The notes under the pieces are model-generated. The model made no database searches, had not been told where the DNA came from, and worked only from the letters and a program-made list of their open reading frames with translations. A DNA stretch of 64,000 nucleotides from Lysobacter oculi (GTDB taxonomy: Bacteria > Pseudomonadota > Gammaproteobacteria > Xanthomonadales > Xanthomonadaceae). The position numbers and the translations under genes are program-made. Positions 54,670 to 64,000 of the stretch are shown piece after piece (within the stretch, counting starts at the first letter, position 1; each line of letters opens with the position of its first letter). The DNA lies in contig NZ_CP029556.1 of the NCBI RefSeq assembly GCF_003293695.1, positions 2,242,001 through 2,306,000 of the forward strand. Reading direction: 5' to 3'.

Positions 54670-56640
54670 ATGGCATGGCCGACGCGCCTGAAGCGCGTGC
54701 TGCTGGCGTGGCTGCTGCTGGCCTGCTGCCTGCCCGCGTTCGCCGCGACGGATTGGCCGCGCTGGCAGGCCGAACTGGTACGCCTGCACCAGGACGCGAT
54801 CCCGCGCGATGAAGTGCGGCGGCGCTTCATCGAATTGCAGAAGACCTTGCCACCCGACCCGCCGTATCCGGTGCAGCGCGAGGCGGCGCGGGTCGCGTTG
54901 CTGCTGTCCGACAGCGAGGGCGATGCGCGTGCCCGGCGCGAGGCGCTGCGCACGCTCGCGCTGCGCAACGGCGACGAGGACACCGCGCGGCTGATGCGGG
55001 TGCAGGAGATTTTCGACAGCCACGTCGACGACAACATCGAGGCCAGCCTGCACGCGCTCGATGCGCTGCGCCTGGAAACGCAGCCGGGGACGCCCGAGCT
55101 GCGCAACCAGATCGCCATGGCCTATGCCTACATGTACTGGGATGTCGGCAACTTCGAGCTCGCGTTGCGCTATCTGCTGCAGGCGCGTGACCTGGCGCCC
55201 ACGCTGCCGGGACGCAATCCCGAACGGATGACCGAGCGTGGCGAAGGCATCGCCCGGCTCTACGTCGACATGCAGGACGCACCGCGCGCGCTGGCCGAGC
55301 TCGACGCGCTGGAACGCGACCTGCCGGCGGCGTTGTCGGAAAGGATGCGTACCCATCTCGCCGCCACGCGTGGCGCCGCGCTCATCGTGTCGGGGCAGCC
55401 GCGGGTGGCGATGGACGTCGTGCAGCAGGGACTGCAGGGCGTGGCGCCGCTGGACCCCGGCAACGGCCAGCAGCGGCTCCGGCAGGCGCTCGCCGAAGCC
55501 CACCTCGCGCTGGACCAGCCCGAGCTCGCGCTCAAGGCGGCGAACGAGATGGTCACGGCCAGCCGCGATGGCGCGCCCTATTTCCAGGCCGAGGGCCAGA
55601 TCCTGCGCGGTGCAGCCCAGTCACGGCTGGGGCATGTCGAGGAAGGGCTCGCCTCGATGCAGCAGGGCATCAATTATTTCCGTCGTGCCGCGCAGTTCGT
55701 CGCCCTGCGGCGCGGGCTGGGCCGCAAGGTGGATGCGCTGGTCGCCGCCGGTCGTCCCGCCGATGCGCTGGCCGCGCAGCGCGAGCAGTACGACCTGTCG
55801 ATGCGCCTGTACAGCAGCAACCGCGCGCAGGGTGTCGCGCGCCTGCAGGTGGAGGAGGACGTGGCCCGCCGCGAAGACGAGATCCGCCGGCTGTCCACGG
55901 AAAACCAGTTGCAGGAAGCCCGCGTGCGCGCGCAGCGCGGCAGCAAGCTGGCGTGGATGGTGGTGAGCGTGCTCGGTGGTGGCGTCATCCTGCTGCTGGC
56001 CCTGCTGTTGCGCAGCACCCGCCGCCAGCGCGAAGCCTTGTGGAAGGACGCGCTCACCGGCGCCTTCACCCGCCATCACCTGGAGCGCTGGCGCGCCGGC
56101 CATCGCCTGCATGCGCCGGCGCGACGCGCGCTGGTGCTGATCGACCTGGACCACTTCAAGGCGATCAACGACCAGCATGGCCATGCCGCCGGCGACGAAG
56201 TGCTGCGGGGTGTCGGCGCGCGCCTGCGCGGTGAGCTGGATCGCCACGGCGAACTGTTCCGCTGGGGTGGCGAGGAGTTCCTGCTGGTGCAGGACGTGCC
56301 GGCCGATGCCGACATCGAGGCCTGGCTCGCGCGCCTGCAACGCGTGGTGCAGCGGGACACGCCGTGGGCCGGACAGATGCTGCGGGTCAGCGCATCGATG
56401 GGCTGCCTGGTGCTGGCGGGCGAGGATGCCGAGGACGCGCGTTTCGACACCGCCGTGCGCCTGGCCGATACCGCGCTCTACATGGCGAAGGCGGAAGGCC
56501 GCGCCTGCGCGATCCGTTTCGTGTTCGCGGGTGAAGGGCTCGATGCCTGGCATCGGCAGCCGCCGTGCCGGCGCGATGAACTGCAGGCCTGGCGCGAGCG
56601 GGGCTGGGTGCAGGTACGCCGGGTGCCCGCGCCCGATTAA
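54670..56640 (+). CDS. Membrane diguanylate cyclase with periplasmic TPR-like sensor
   Basis: The 656-residue protein starts at the ATG at 54670, opening a signal sequence (VLLAWLLLACCLPAFAATD). A long helical TPR-like region (about 60-400), presumably periplasmic, precedes a coiled coil, one membrane helix (about 427-450) and a GGDEF domain with LIDLDHFKAINDQHGHAAGDEVL and the active motif GGEEF (533-537). The inhibitory I-site RxxD that should sit upstream reads RHGE, so product feedback may be weak. It should make c-di-GMP in response to an external cue. Confidence 0.9.
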   Translation: MAWPTRLKRVLLAWLLLACCLPAFAATDWPRWQAELVRLHQDAIPRDEVRRRFIELQKTLPPDPPYPVQREAARVALLLSDSEGDARARREALRTLALRNGDEDTARLMRVQEIFDSHVDDNIEASLHALDALRLETQPGTPELRNQIAMAYAYMYWDVGNFELALRYLLQARDLAPTLPGRNPERMTERGEGIARLYVDMQDAPRALAELDALERDLPAALSERMRTHLAATRGAALIVSGQPRVAMDVVQQGLQGVAPLDPGNGQQRLRQALAEAHLALDQPELALKAANEMVTASRDGAPYFQAEGQILRGAAQSRLGHVEEGLASMQQGINYFRRAAQFVALRRGLGRKVDALVAAGRPADALAAQREQYDLSMRLYSSNRAQGVARLQVEEDVARREDEIRRLSTENQLQEARVRAQRGSKLAWMVVSVLGGGVILLLALLLRSTRRQREALWKDALTGAFTRHHLERWRAGHRLHAPARRALVLIDLDHFKAINDQHGHAAGDEVLRGVGARLRGELDRHGELFRWGGEEFLLVQDVPADADIEAWLARLQRVVQRDTPWAGQMLRVSASMGCLVLAGEDAEDARFDTAVRLADTALYMAKAEGRACAIRFVFAGEGLDAWHRQPPCRRDELQAWRERGWVQVRRVPAPD

Positions 56641-56650
56641 AACGCGGCGC

Positions 56651-57589
56651 TCAGCCCAGTTCGGCGAGCCAGTCGCGCGGGCGCAGGTAGTCGGCAAGCC
56701 GCGCCTCGGCGCTGCCGGGTTCCGGCGCGTAGCCGTATTCCCAACGCACCCGCGGCGGCAGGCTCATCAGGATGCTTTCCGCGCGCCCGCCCGACTGCAG
56801 CCCGAAATGCGTGCCGCGGTCGAACACCAGGTTGAACTCGACGTAGCGCCCGCGCCGGTACAGCTGGAACTCGCGTTCGCGCTCGCCGTAAGCCGTGTCT
56901 TTGCGGCGTTCGACGATCGGCAGGTAGGCGACGAGGAAACCGTCGCCGACCGCGCGCAGGTAGGCGAAGTCGGCGTCCGCATCGTCATCCAGATCATCGA
57001 AGAACAGCCCGCCGACGCCACGTGTCTCGTCGCGATGCTTGAGGAAGAAGTATTCGTCGCACCAGCGCTTGTGCGCGTCGTAGCGCGCTTCGCCACCGAA
57101 CGGCTCGCACAGTGCGCGGGCGACGCGATGCCAGTGCAGCACGTCTTCGTCATGCACGTAATAGGGCGTCAGGTCGAAGCCGCCACCGAACCACCAGGCG
57201 ACGCATTCGCCGTCTTTCTCGGCGCGGAAGTGGCGCACGTTGGCGTGGGTGGTGGGGATGTGCGGATTGCGCGGATGGAAGACCAGCGACACGCCGACCG
57301 CGCGCCAGGCCGCGCCGACCAGTTCCGGCCGCGCGGCGGTGGCCGAAGGTGGCAGCGCCGTGCCCGACACATCGGAGAAGCCGATGCCGGCCTGCTCGAA
57401 CACCGCGCCGTCGCGCAGGATGCGGGTGCGCCCGCCACCACCGAGCAGGCCGCCCGTGCCTTCGCGGGTCCAGGCGTCCTCGACGAAGCGCGCCGAGCCA
57501 TCGGCGTCCTCGATGGCTGCGCAGATGCGGTCCTGCAGGTCGCGCAGGTAGCGGCGGACGGCGTCGAAATCGGGGGCGGTGTCGTTCAT
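56651..57589 (-). CDS. hemF: Oxygen-dependent coproporphyrinogen III oxidase HemF
   Basis: HemF decarboxylates coproporphyrinogen III in haem synthesis using oxygen. The 312-residue protein has all family blocks: [81 protein letters not shown], and [21 protein letters not shown] near the C-terminus. It lies 28 bp downstream of the S9 peptidase gene and may be co-transcribed. Confidence 0.97.
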   Translation of the reverse strand: MNDTAPDFDAVRRYLRDLQDRICAAIEDADGSARFVEDAWTREGTGGLLGGGGRTRILRDGAVFEQAGIGFSDVSGTALPPSATAARPELVGAAWRAVGVSLVFHPRNPHIPTTHANVRHFRAEKDGECVAWWFGGGFDLTPYYVHDEDVLHWHRVARALCEPFGGEARYDAHKRWCDEYFFLKHRDETRGVGGLFFDDLDDDADADFAYLRAVGDGFLVAYLPIVERRKDTAYGEREREFQLYRRGRYVEFNLVFDRGTHFGLQSGGRAESILMSLPPRVRWEYGYAPEPGSAEARLADYLRPRDWLAELG

Positions 57590-57617
57590 CGCCCCATTAT
57601 CGCCGCAAGCCCGCGCC

Positions 57618-59999
57618 TCACTTCTTCAGCCTGCGCTCGAACAGTTCGTCGATGCGCCGGTATTCGTCGTACCAGCTCGACGGGTGCTTGAAACCGTGGC
57701 GTTCCAGCGGATACGGCGCGATCTCCCACTTGTCCTTGCGCAGCTCGATCAGCCGCTGCGCCATCATCACCGAGTCCTTGAAGAACACGTTGTCGTCGAT
57801 CATGCCGTGCGCGATCAGCAGGGAATCCTGCAGGCCTTCGGCGTATTCGATCGGCGACGAGCGCCTGTAGGCCTCGGGGTCGAGTTCGGGCGTGTTGAGG
57901 ATGTTGCTGGTGTATTCGTGGTTGTACTGCGACCAGTCGCTGACCGGGCGCAGCGCCGCGCCCGCCTTGAAGGTGCCGGGCGATTTCATCAGCGCCACGA
58001 AGGTCATGAAGCCGCCATAGCTGCCGCCGTAGATGCCGGCGCGGTCCTTGTCGCCCTGCTTGGTCGCGGCGAGCCAGTCCAGGCCGTCCAGGTAGTCCTC
58101 GAGCTCCGGCTTGCCCATCCAGCGGTAGATCGCGGTGCGCCAGTCGCGGCCGTAGCCGGCGGATGCGCGGTAGTCCAGGTCCAGCACGATGTAGCCCTGC
58201 TGCACCAGCAGGTTGTGGAACATCTGCTCGCGGAAGTAGTTGGGATAGCTCGCTTCCACGTTCTGCAGATAGCCCGCGCCGTGCACGAACATGACGATCG
58301 GATAGCGCCTGCCGGCTTCCATCTGCTTCGGGCCGTAGTACTTGCCCCAGACGGTGCCGGCGCCGTGCTTCGACGGCACCTGCACGTATTCCGGCTGCAC
58401 CCAGTCGATCGACTTGAAGGCGGGCGTGCGGGTATCGGTGAGCTTCTTCAGGCCTTCGCCATCGGCGCCGATCACCGCGAGCTGCGGCGGCACGTAGCTC
58501 TCCGACCAGCGCAGCAGCAGCCTGGAACCATCGGGCGACTGGGTGAAGCTCTCGATGCCGTCGAGCGCGGTGACTTCGCGCACGCTGCCGCCACTCGCCG
58601 GCAATTTGCAGACTTCGTAATCGCCGGGCCAGCTGCGGTTGCAGCGGAAGTAGAAGCTGCGGCCATCGCGCGCGACCTCCACCGAAGACGCCTCCCACTT
58701 GCCCGAGGTCAGCTGCCGGCGCGTGCCGCCTTCGAGCGTGTAGAGGTGTGAGTAGCCGTCTTCCTCGCTCAGGTACCAGAGCGTGCGGCCATCGGGCAGC
58801 CAGCCGAATTCGTTGAACGACCAGCCGACCCACGCCGGATCGGTCAGCCGGTGCCGCGACTGCAGTGCGGCGTTGGCCAGATCCACCGAGGCGATCCAGC
58901 GATCCTTGTTGTCCACCGCGCGCACCAGCAGCGCCACGTTGCGCGAATCGCCGCTCCAGTGGATCGCCGGGCCGCTGCCGTCGCCATCGGTTTCGATGCG
59001 CACCGCGCGGTTGCCCTTCAGCGGGTCCTGGCCGGCGGCCTTGCGCATCGCCGCCAGCGGATCGGTGGCGATGCCGGGCAGGCCGTCGAACTTCAGCTCG
59101 CGCACCGCGCCCGAAGCCACATCCACCAGCCACAACCGGTTGGGCAGCGGATCGCCGCGACCGACGCGCGTGCGCACTTCCTCGAATTCCTCGTAACCGG
59201 ATTCGGTCACGTACTTCGGCATCTGCCCGCCCTTGCCGGCATCCGCGCCCTTCTCGGTGGTGACCACGATCAGCCAGCGGCCGTCCGGCGACAGCGCGCT
59301 GTCCTGGATGTCGACGTTCTTGCCGAGGTAGAGCGGGGCCGGCGCGCGGCTCGGGTCGGCACTGCGCCAGGCTTCGTCCTGCTGGCGCGCGGCGTCGCGG
59401 CGCGCGGCTTCGTCCTTCAAGGTTTCGATGAGGCGGAGCTGGCGGTCGCGCAGGTCGTCGGCCTTCGGCGTCTTGCCGGGGCTGTCGGCGGCCTGCGGCG
59501 AGGCCGCCTGCATCACCAGCCGGCCATCCCATCGATACCAGTCATTGCCCTGGCGCCAGACCAGCCCGCCGTTGTCCGACCATTGCGGGCGCGATTCCGC
59601 CGCGTTGCTGCGGGTGAGCTGCGTCAGCGTGCCATTGCCGAGATCGCGGACGAAGAGGTCTCCGTTGCGGATGAAGGCGCTGCGTTGGCCGTCGCGGCTG
59701 TAGACGGCGGATTCGCCATCGAGCTGGGCGCGTTCGCCGCCGTCGATGCGCGTGGCCGCGCCGATGCCGTCGATGCCGACCCGCCAGGTGTCGCGGATCG
59801 TCTCGCCGTCGCGCTTGAGCTTGAAGTCGATGGCGCGGCCGTCCCATCGCCACCACGCGCCTTCGACGCCGGGCCCGATCCAGTCCGGGTCGGCCATGAT
59901 CTGGCGCATCGTCAGCGGTTGCGAAGGCTGCGCCTGTGCGTGGCAGGCCAGGGCGAGCAGGGCGAAGGCGAGGGCAGGGCGAAGTCGGGGCATGCGCAT
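57618..59999 (-). CDS. Secreted S9 family (prolyl oligopeptidase/DPP-type) peptidase
   Basis: The 793-residue protein has a signal peptide ([17 protein letters not shown], to about residue 24), a beta-propeller (residues 40-540, with motifs such as [14 protein letters not shown] and [23 protein letters not shown]) and an alpha/beta-hydrolase domain with Ser660 ([10 protein letters not shown]), an Asp in [10 protein letters not shown] and a His in [12 protein letters not shown]. That layout fits a dipeptidyl-peptidase IV-like or acylaminoacyl peptidase in the periplasm. Two ATGs (59999 and 59993) are both possible starts. Confidence 0.93.
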   Translation of the reverse strand: MRMPRLRPALAFALLALACHAQAQPSQPLTMRQIMADPDWIGPGVEGAWWRWDGRAIDFKLKRDGETIRDTWRVGIDGIGAATRIDGGERAQLDGESAVYSRDGQRSAFIRNGDLFVRDLGNGTLTQLTRSNAAESRPQWSDNGGLVWRQGNDWYRWDGRLVMQAASPQAADSPGKTPKADDLRDRQLRLIETLKDEAARRDAARQQDEAWRSADPSRAPAPLYLGKNVDIQDSALSPDGRWLIVVTTEKGADAGKGGQMPKYVTESGYEEFEEVRTRVGRGDPLPNRLWLVDVASGAVRELKFDGLPGIATDPLAAMRKAAGQDPLKGNRAVRIETDGDGSGPAIHWSGDSRNVALLVRAVDNKDRWIASVDLANAALQSRHRLTDPAWVGWSFNEFGWLPDGRTLWYLSEEDGYSHLYTLEGGTRRQLTSGKWEASSVEVARDGRSFYFRCNRSWPGDYEVCKLPASGGSVREVTALDGIESFTQSPDGSRLLLRWSESYVPPQLAVIGADGEGLKKLTDTRTPAFKSIDWVQPEYVQVPSKHGAGTVWGKYYGPKQMEAGRRYPIVMFVHGAGYLQNVEASYPNYFREQMFHNLLVQQGYIVLDLDYRASAGYGRDWRTAIYRWMGKPELEDYLDGLDWLAATKQGDKDRAGIYGGSYGGFMTFVALMKSPGTFKAGAALRPVSDWSQYNHEYTSNILNTPELDPEAYRRSSPIEYAEGLQDSLLIAHGMIDDNVFFKDSVMMAQRLIELRKDKWEIAPYPLERHGFKHPSSWYDEYRRIDELFERRLKK

Positions 60000-60136
60000 G
60001 CGTTGGGGCCGGGAAAACCCAAGGCTAGCGCACAAGCCCCGGCACGGCCCCGCGTTCAGCCGCCGTGCGCCGCGCCGAAGGTGGGCACTGCGGCGGAATT
60101 CGCGCACAATTCCGGGCATTCCCCCTTGATGCGCCC

Positions 60137-60409
60137 ATGCTCGCCTACGTCTACAAAAGCCGGAAACGTGCCGACACCTATGTGTATCTGGCCGAACGCG
60201 AGGATTTCGCGCTGCTGCCCGACACGCTGCGCGCGCAACTGGGGCCGCTGGACTTCCTGCTCGAGGTCGCGCTCACGCCCGAACGCCGGCTGGCGCGTGG
60301 CAACCAGCGCGAGGTGATGAAGAGCCTGGAGACGCAGGGCTTCCACCTGCAGCTGCCGACCACGCTCGCCGCCGACCCGATGAGCGAGGACTGGGGCACG
60401 GATGCCTGA
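60137..60409 (+). CDS. YcgL domain-containing protein
   Basis: The 90-residue protein matches the YcgL family: LAYVYKSRKRADTYVYLAERED, ALLPDTLRAQLGPLDFLLEVALTPERRLARG and MKSLETQGFHLQLP. The function is unknown; the family is restricted to gammaproteobacteria. The ATG at 60137 gives the standard length. Its end overlaps the start of the ankyrin gene by 8 nt, so the two are translationally coupled. Confidence 0.92.
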   Translation: MLAYVYKSRKRADTYVYLAEREDFALLPDTLRAQLGPLDFLLEVALTPERRLARGNQREVMKSLETQGFHLQLPTTLAADPMSEDWGTDA

Positions 60410-63400
60410 GACCGCGCGCACCCGCGCCTCGCGCCGCTGGCTCGCCCTGCCTGGCGCACTCGCGCTGCTGGCCACCCCGCAGCTCGGCATCGCCGCGCCG
60501 CTGGCGGTGCTGGCCGGCCTGCTGCTGTGCGGGCTGGCGCTGGCGCGCGGGGACTGGAAGCCGTCGCTCAACGCACTCGCGCGGCTGTGGGCCGCCGGCC
60601 TGCTGTTAGCGGCTTTGTTGCTGGCGTGGCCGCTGACGGCCTTCGTGCGCGGTGGCAGCCTGTGGTCGGCGCTGGGAATTTCGGCGGCGAGTGGTGTCGT
60701 GCTGCTGGCGGCGTGGCGTGGCTGGCCGCTGTTCGCCCGCGCCCTGGCCGGCGAGTTGTCGGACATGCGTGACTGGCGCCGCGTCATCCAGCTCGATCCC
60801 GCCGCGTGGCGTGGCTTGAAGATCGCCGTGCCGGTGGCCGTGCTGCTGGTCGGCGGCATCGCCATCGGCTGGCCCGGTTTGTGGGCGATGCCGGTGCGCT
60901 GGACGCTCGCGGTGCTGATGGCGGTCATCGCCATCGTGCCGGTGCTGCGCCAGCGGCGCGAAGAGGCAGTGGTGCGCGTCGCCCGCGCCGAAGCGGAAAC
61001 CCGCCAACTGCGCAACGCCGACCGCATCGAACTGGACACACTGTTCGCGCCGCCCGCCGCCGATGTGGTGGTGGATGAGGAGTTCGCGGCGGACGCGCCG
61101 GCATCGCCCATCCCCACGGAAACACTGTCGGCGGAAGCGGCCGACGTGCCGGCCGCCACCACATCCACCGAAGCATCGGCGCCCGTTTTTTCGCCCGAAC
61201 AGATCGCGACCGCCAGCGCCGAGCTCTACGCCGCCGCCCGCGCCGGCCGCGTCGATCGCGCGCTGGCCCTGCTCGAATCCGGCGCCGATCCGCTGTCGCC
61301 GCCGCCCGCCGGTGAGCGCGACCAGCGCGGCCTGGCCCAGCTGGCCGCCGTGTTGCCCGACCTGCGCCTGCTGCGCACGCTGATCCAGCGCGGCGTGCCG
61401 CTGGGTGCCGAGGCGCGCCGGCTCACCCCGTTGCTGGCCGCCACCCGCGACAGCTGGCACGGCCGCCCCGAGGCGGTGATGACCCTGCTCGCCAATGGCG
61501 CCGACCCGCGCGCCCGCGACGACGAGGGCAACACGCCACTGCATCACGCCGCGCGCAGTACCGATCCGGGCGTGGCCGCGCTGCTGCTGGATGCCGCCGC
61601 CGAGATCGACACGCTCAACGACGCCCGCCAGTCGCCGCTGGCGATGGCCTGCCTGTCCGGCAACTGGCGGCTGGCCAAGTTCCTGTCCGAGCGCGGCGCG
61701 AAGACGCATCCGGCCGGCGGCGATCCGGTCCTGCTGGCCGCGGCCGCCACCGAAGAAGACGACCCGGCCGGCGTGCAATACCTGCTGCGCCACAAGGCGG
61801 CGGTCAACGCGCGCGGCGCGGATGGCCGCAGCGCCCTGCACCACGCCGCGGCGGCCGGCCATGTCGCCATCGTCCAGACCCTGCTCGATGCCGGCGCCGA
61901 TGCCCGCCAGCGCGACGATGCCGGCCTCGATGCCTGGCTCGCGGCGGCGGGCAGCGGCCAGCAGCCGGTGCTGGAAGCCTTGCTGGAAAACGGCGCCGAC
62001 CTCTCCGCCGTGGATGCCGAAGGCCGCGATGCGCTGATGCGGGCGATGGACGAAGGCCAGGCCAACGCGGCGCTGGCACGCTGGCTGCGCGAACGCGGGC
62101 TGGACACCGAGCGCGTTGATGCCCAGGGCACGAGCGCCGTGCAACGCGCGGTCGCCGCCGGTCGCTGGGCGCTGGTCGGCGCCATCGATCCCAATTACCC
62201 GCTGCCCACCGTCGATGGGGCGGATGACGCCGCCGAAGTCGCCCGCCCGCCGATGCAGCTGCTCGCCGAAGCGCTCGCCGCCGCCGACCGCGAGGCCATC
62301 GCGCGCAGCGTGACCTTGCTCAGCGCCGATGAGCGCGGGCGTGCGCTGGTGGAGGCGGCTTCGCTCGACCCCGCACGCATCGCCCTGCTGCTGCCGCATC
62401 GCCCCACGCTCGAAGCCCGTGGCCCTGATGGCGACACCGCCGTGTTCGCGCTGCTGGCCAAGGCCGGCCAGCCCGAGTCCCGCGCGATGCTGCGCGAACT
62501 GCTGGCGGCGGGCGCATCGCCGGCCGGCGCCGCGGGCCTGGCCCGCTATCTGGCCGCCTGCCTCGCCGCCCGCGTGCCGGAGACCGAAGGCCAGCAGCTC
62601 GCGCTTGAACTGCTCGCGCGCGGTGCTGACACCTTCGCGCCGCATGCCAGCGGCGAATCGCCGCTGCTGCTCGCCCTGCGCCTGGGCTGGCTGCCGCTCG
62701 CGCGCGGCCTGCTGGAGCGTGGCGCCGATCCCAACCAGGCCGACGAACGCGGCCTGACCCCGCTGCATGTGGCGAGCGCGCTCGGCCTGGAGTCGATCGT
62801 CCCGCTGCTGATCCGCCACGGCGCCCAGCCCGCTGCCCGCGCCGGCGACGGCCAGACCGCGCTCGGCGTGGCGCTGGCCAGTGGCCGTCGCGAGCTCGCC
62901 GGCTGGCTCGACTGGCGCGGCTGGCCGCATCCCGGCCGGGCGCTGCGCGCCAGCGATCTCGCCTCCGCCGCGATCCTCGGCGATGCCGACGCGCTCGGCC
63001 GCCTGCTGCATTTTCGGTTTCGACGTCGACACCCGCGACGCCCAGGGCTGCAGCGCCCTGCTGCGCGCCGCCGGCGGTGGCCACGAGGCGGTGGTGTCGC
63101 GCCTGCTCGCCGCCGGCGCCGATGCCGGGCTGGCCGCGGAAAGCGGCGCCACGCCGTTGTCGGCGGCGGTGAGCATGCGTCACCTCGGTGTCGTCGATGC
63201 GCTGCTGGCGGCGGGCGCGGATGTCGAACAACGCCTGCCCGGCGACGTCACTGTGCTGATGCTGGCCTCCGCGCTTGGCCTGCCCGACATGGTCTCGCGC
63301 CTGCTCGCCGCCGGCGCCGACCTGCACCTGGGCGATGCCGAAGGCCTCAAGCCGATGCATTGCGCCGCGCTGTTCGGCTTCGCCACCCACGACCGCGCGC

Positions 63401-63814
63401 GCCTGCTCGCCCTGTTCGACACCCTGCACCTGGCCGGCGCCGAAGCCGACGAAGCCACCGTGACCGGCCTCACCCCGCTGCTGTTGCTGCTCGGTGCGCG
63501 TGCCGAACCCGGCGCCGCCTGCGACGAGGACGTGCTGGTCGCCGGCCTCGAACGCCTGCTCGAAGAAGGCGCCACCCTGCCGATGCAGGACCAGCGCGGC
63601 TTCGGGCCGTTGCACCTCGCCGCCCTGCACGGGATGGGCCAGGTGGTGCGCGTGCTGCTGCGCCACGGCGCCGACCCCAACCTGCGCGACCGCCTCAACC
63701 GCACCCCCGCGCGAGATCGCCGCGATGCGCGGTTTCATGGATGTCGCCGCCGAATTCGCCAGCGATGCCGGCACCCCGTCGATGGCGCGTTTCCTGCGCG
63801 AACCCGGCCGCTGA
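60402..63814 (+). pseudogene. Membrane-anchored ankyrin-repeat protein, two apparent +1 frameshifts
   Basis: From the ATG at 60402 the frame encodes several hydrophobic helices (about residues 15-50, 62-85, 90-105, 140-185), a charged linker, and then a long run of ankyrin units (e.g. DDEGNTPLHHAARSTDPGVAALLL, DERGLTPLHVASALGLESIVPLLI). The frame breaks at 63011 (TTTT, one T too many), then continues as FGFDVDTRDAQGCSALL, and again at 63704-63708 (five C), after which PREIAAMRGFMDVAAEF closes the protein at 63814. Joined, it is about 1136 residues. Both shifts are in homopolymers, so assembly error is the simplest cause. Without correction the first frame runs to the window edge without a stop. 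Confidence 0.82.
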
Positions 63815-63869
63815 CTCGCGCCGCGTCACCGGGCCGTGGCACCATCGGCCCATTCCACGGAGGGGCACG

Positions 63870-64000
63870 ATGATGAAGTTGAACGTGATGCCGCTTGGCC
63901 TGCTGCTGGCGGCCTGCGTGTTGGCCGCGCCGCTGCAGGCGCAGACTGGCAAGAAGCTGCCGCAGGCGGCCATCGAGGTGGCCAAATCCGAATCGGTGAT
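63870..64000 (+). CDS. Start of a secreted or lipoprotein gene (truncated by window end)
   Basis: A GGAGGGG ribosome site precedes ATGATG at 63870. The first 43 codons encode a signal sequence (MKLNVMPLGLLLAACVLAAP to LQAQ) and the start of a mature protein (TGKKLPQAAIEVAKSES). LLLAAC could also be a lipobox. Too little is present to identify it. Confidence 0.75.
   Translation, partial: MMKLNVMPLGLLLAACVLAAPLQAQTGKKLPQAAIEVAKSESV

Noticed and set aside
60606..63176. 856-codon open frame on the minus strand
   Set aside because: It is a mirror of the ankyrin gene. High GC at third codon positions opens long antisense frames; the product is Gly/Arg/Gln-rich low complexity and matches no fold, while the plus strand gives clear ankyrin units.

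Overview
The window is GC-rich (roughly two thirds G+C or more) chromosomal DNA from a gammaproteobacterium of the Xanthomonadaceae/Lysobacteraceae (Lysobacter, Luteimonas, Thermomonas or a relative). The signs are a type II secretion cluster of the Xanthomonas Xps kind (lipoprotein secretin, XpsN-type subunit in place of GspC), a CRP/Clp-type operator beside it, a monomeric NADP isocitrate dehydrogenase, and a comF/bioB/bioF/bioH/bioC cluster. I see no prophage, transposase, CRISPR array or plasmid functions. Most of the window is core genome.

Layout. 1-951: start of mnmG (minus strand), then a 531-bp gap holding a perfect sigma-54 promoter that leads into a structured, terminator-ended small RNA, and a second RNA-like module. 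952-3334: repeat-rich lipoprotein, PLP-dependent dehydratase, secreted hypothetical. 3402-8311 (minus): biotin operon bioB-bioF-(EamA/EmrE-like transporter)-bioH-bioC, every junction overlapping; comF is divergent. 9097-11917: ubiA, and a LysR regulator divergent from a pirin. 11949-25720 (minus): type II secretion genes in transcription order G-H-I-J-K-L-M-N-D, then a DUF1800/DUF1501 pair, then E-F. 26027-27819: a divergent secreted subtilisin-like protease carrying two apparent +1 frameshifts, with a class-II Clp/CRP promoter between it and gspG.

27820-33927: tRNA-Arg(CCG) with a partial 3' duplicate, aquaporin, cytochrome c5, an ExeM/NucH-like nuclease, an alpha/beta hydrolase, zapE, and a bacteriohemerythrin behind an FNR-type box. 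33967-45371: SIMPL protein, M20 amidohydrolase, KefB/C-type exchanger, queF, LysM protein, lipoprotein, isocitrate dehydrogenase, a lipoprotein methyltransferase, RluE-type pseudouridine synthase, a response-regulator/histidine-kinase hybrid, and a small membrane protein. 45488-54614: hrpB, a 746-bp gap with diverged ~110-bp tandem repeats and a hairpin cluster, tatD, an RND efflux pair, and a YetF-like protein. 54670-64000: membrane diguanylate cyclase, hemF, S9 peptidase, YcgL protein, a long membrane-anchored ankyrin-repeat protein (two apparent +1 frameshifts), and the start of a secreted protein.

Working together. The secretion cluster, its divergent protease and the Clp-type site look like one extracellular-enzyme module. 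The biotin genes form one translationally coupled unit. At least seven genes have a -10-like hexamer placed exactly 6-7 nt before the start codon, so leaderless mRNAs seem common. The most novel-looking element is the sigma-54-driven small RNA at about 675-792. All calls come from reading the sequence only; no database search was run.
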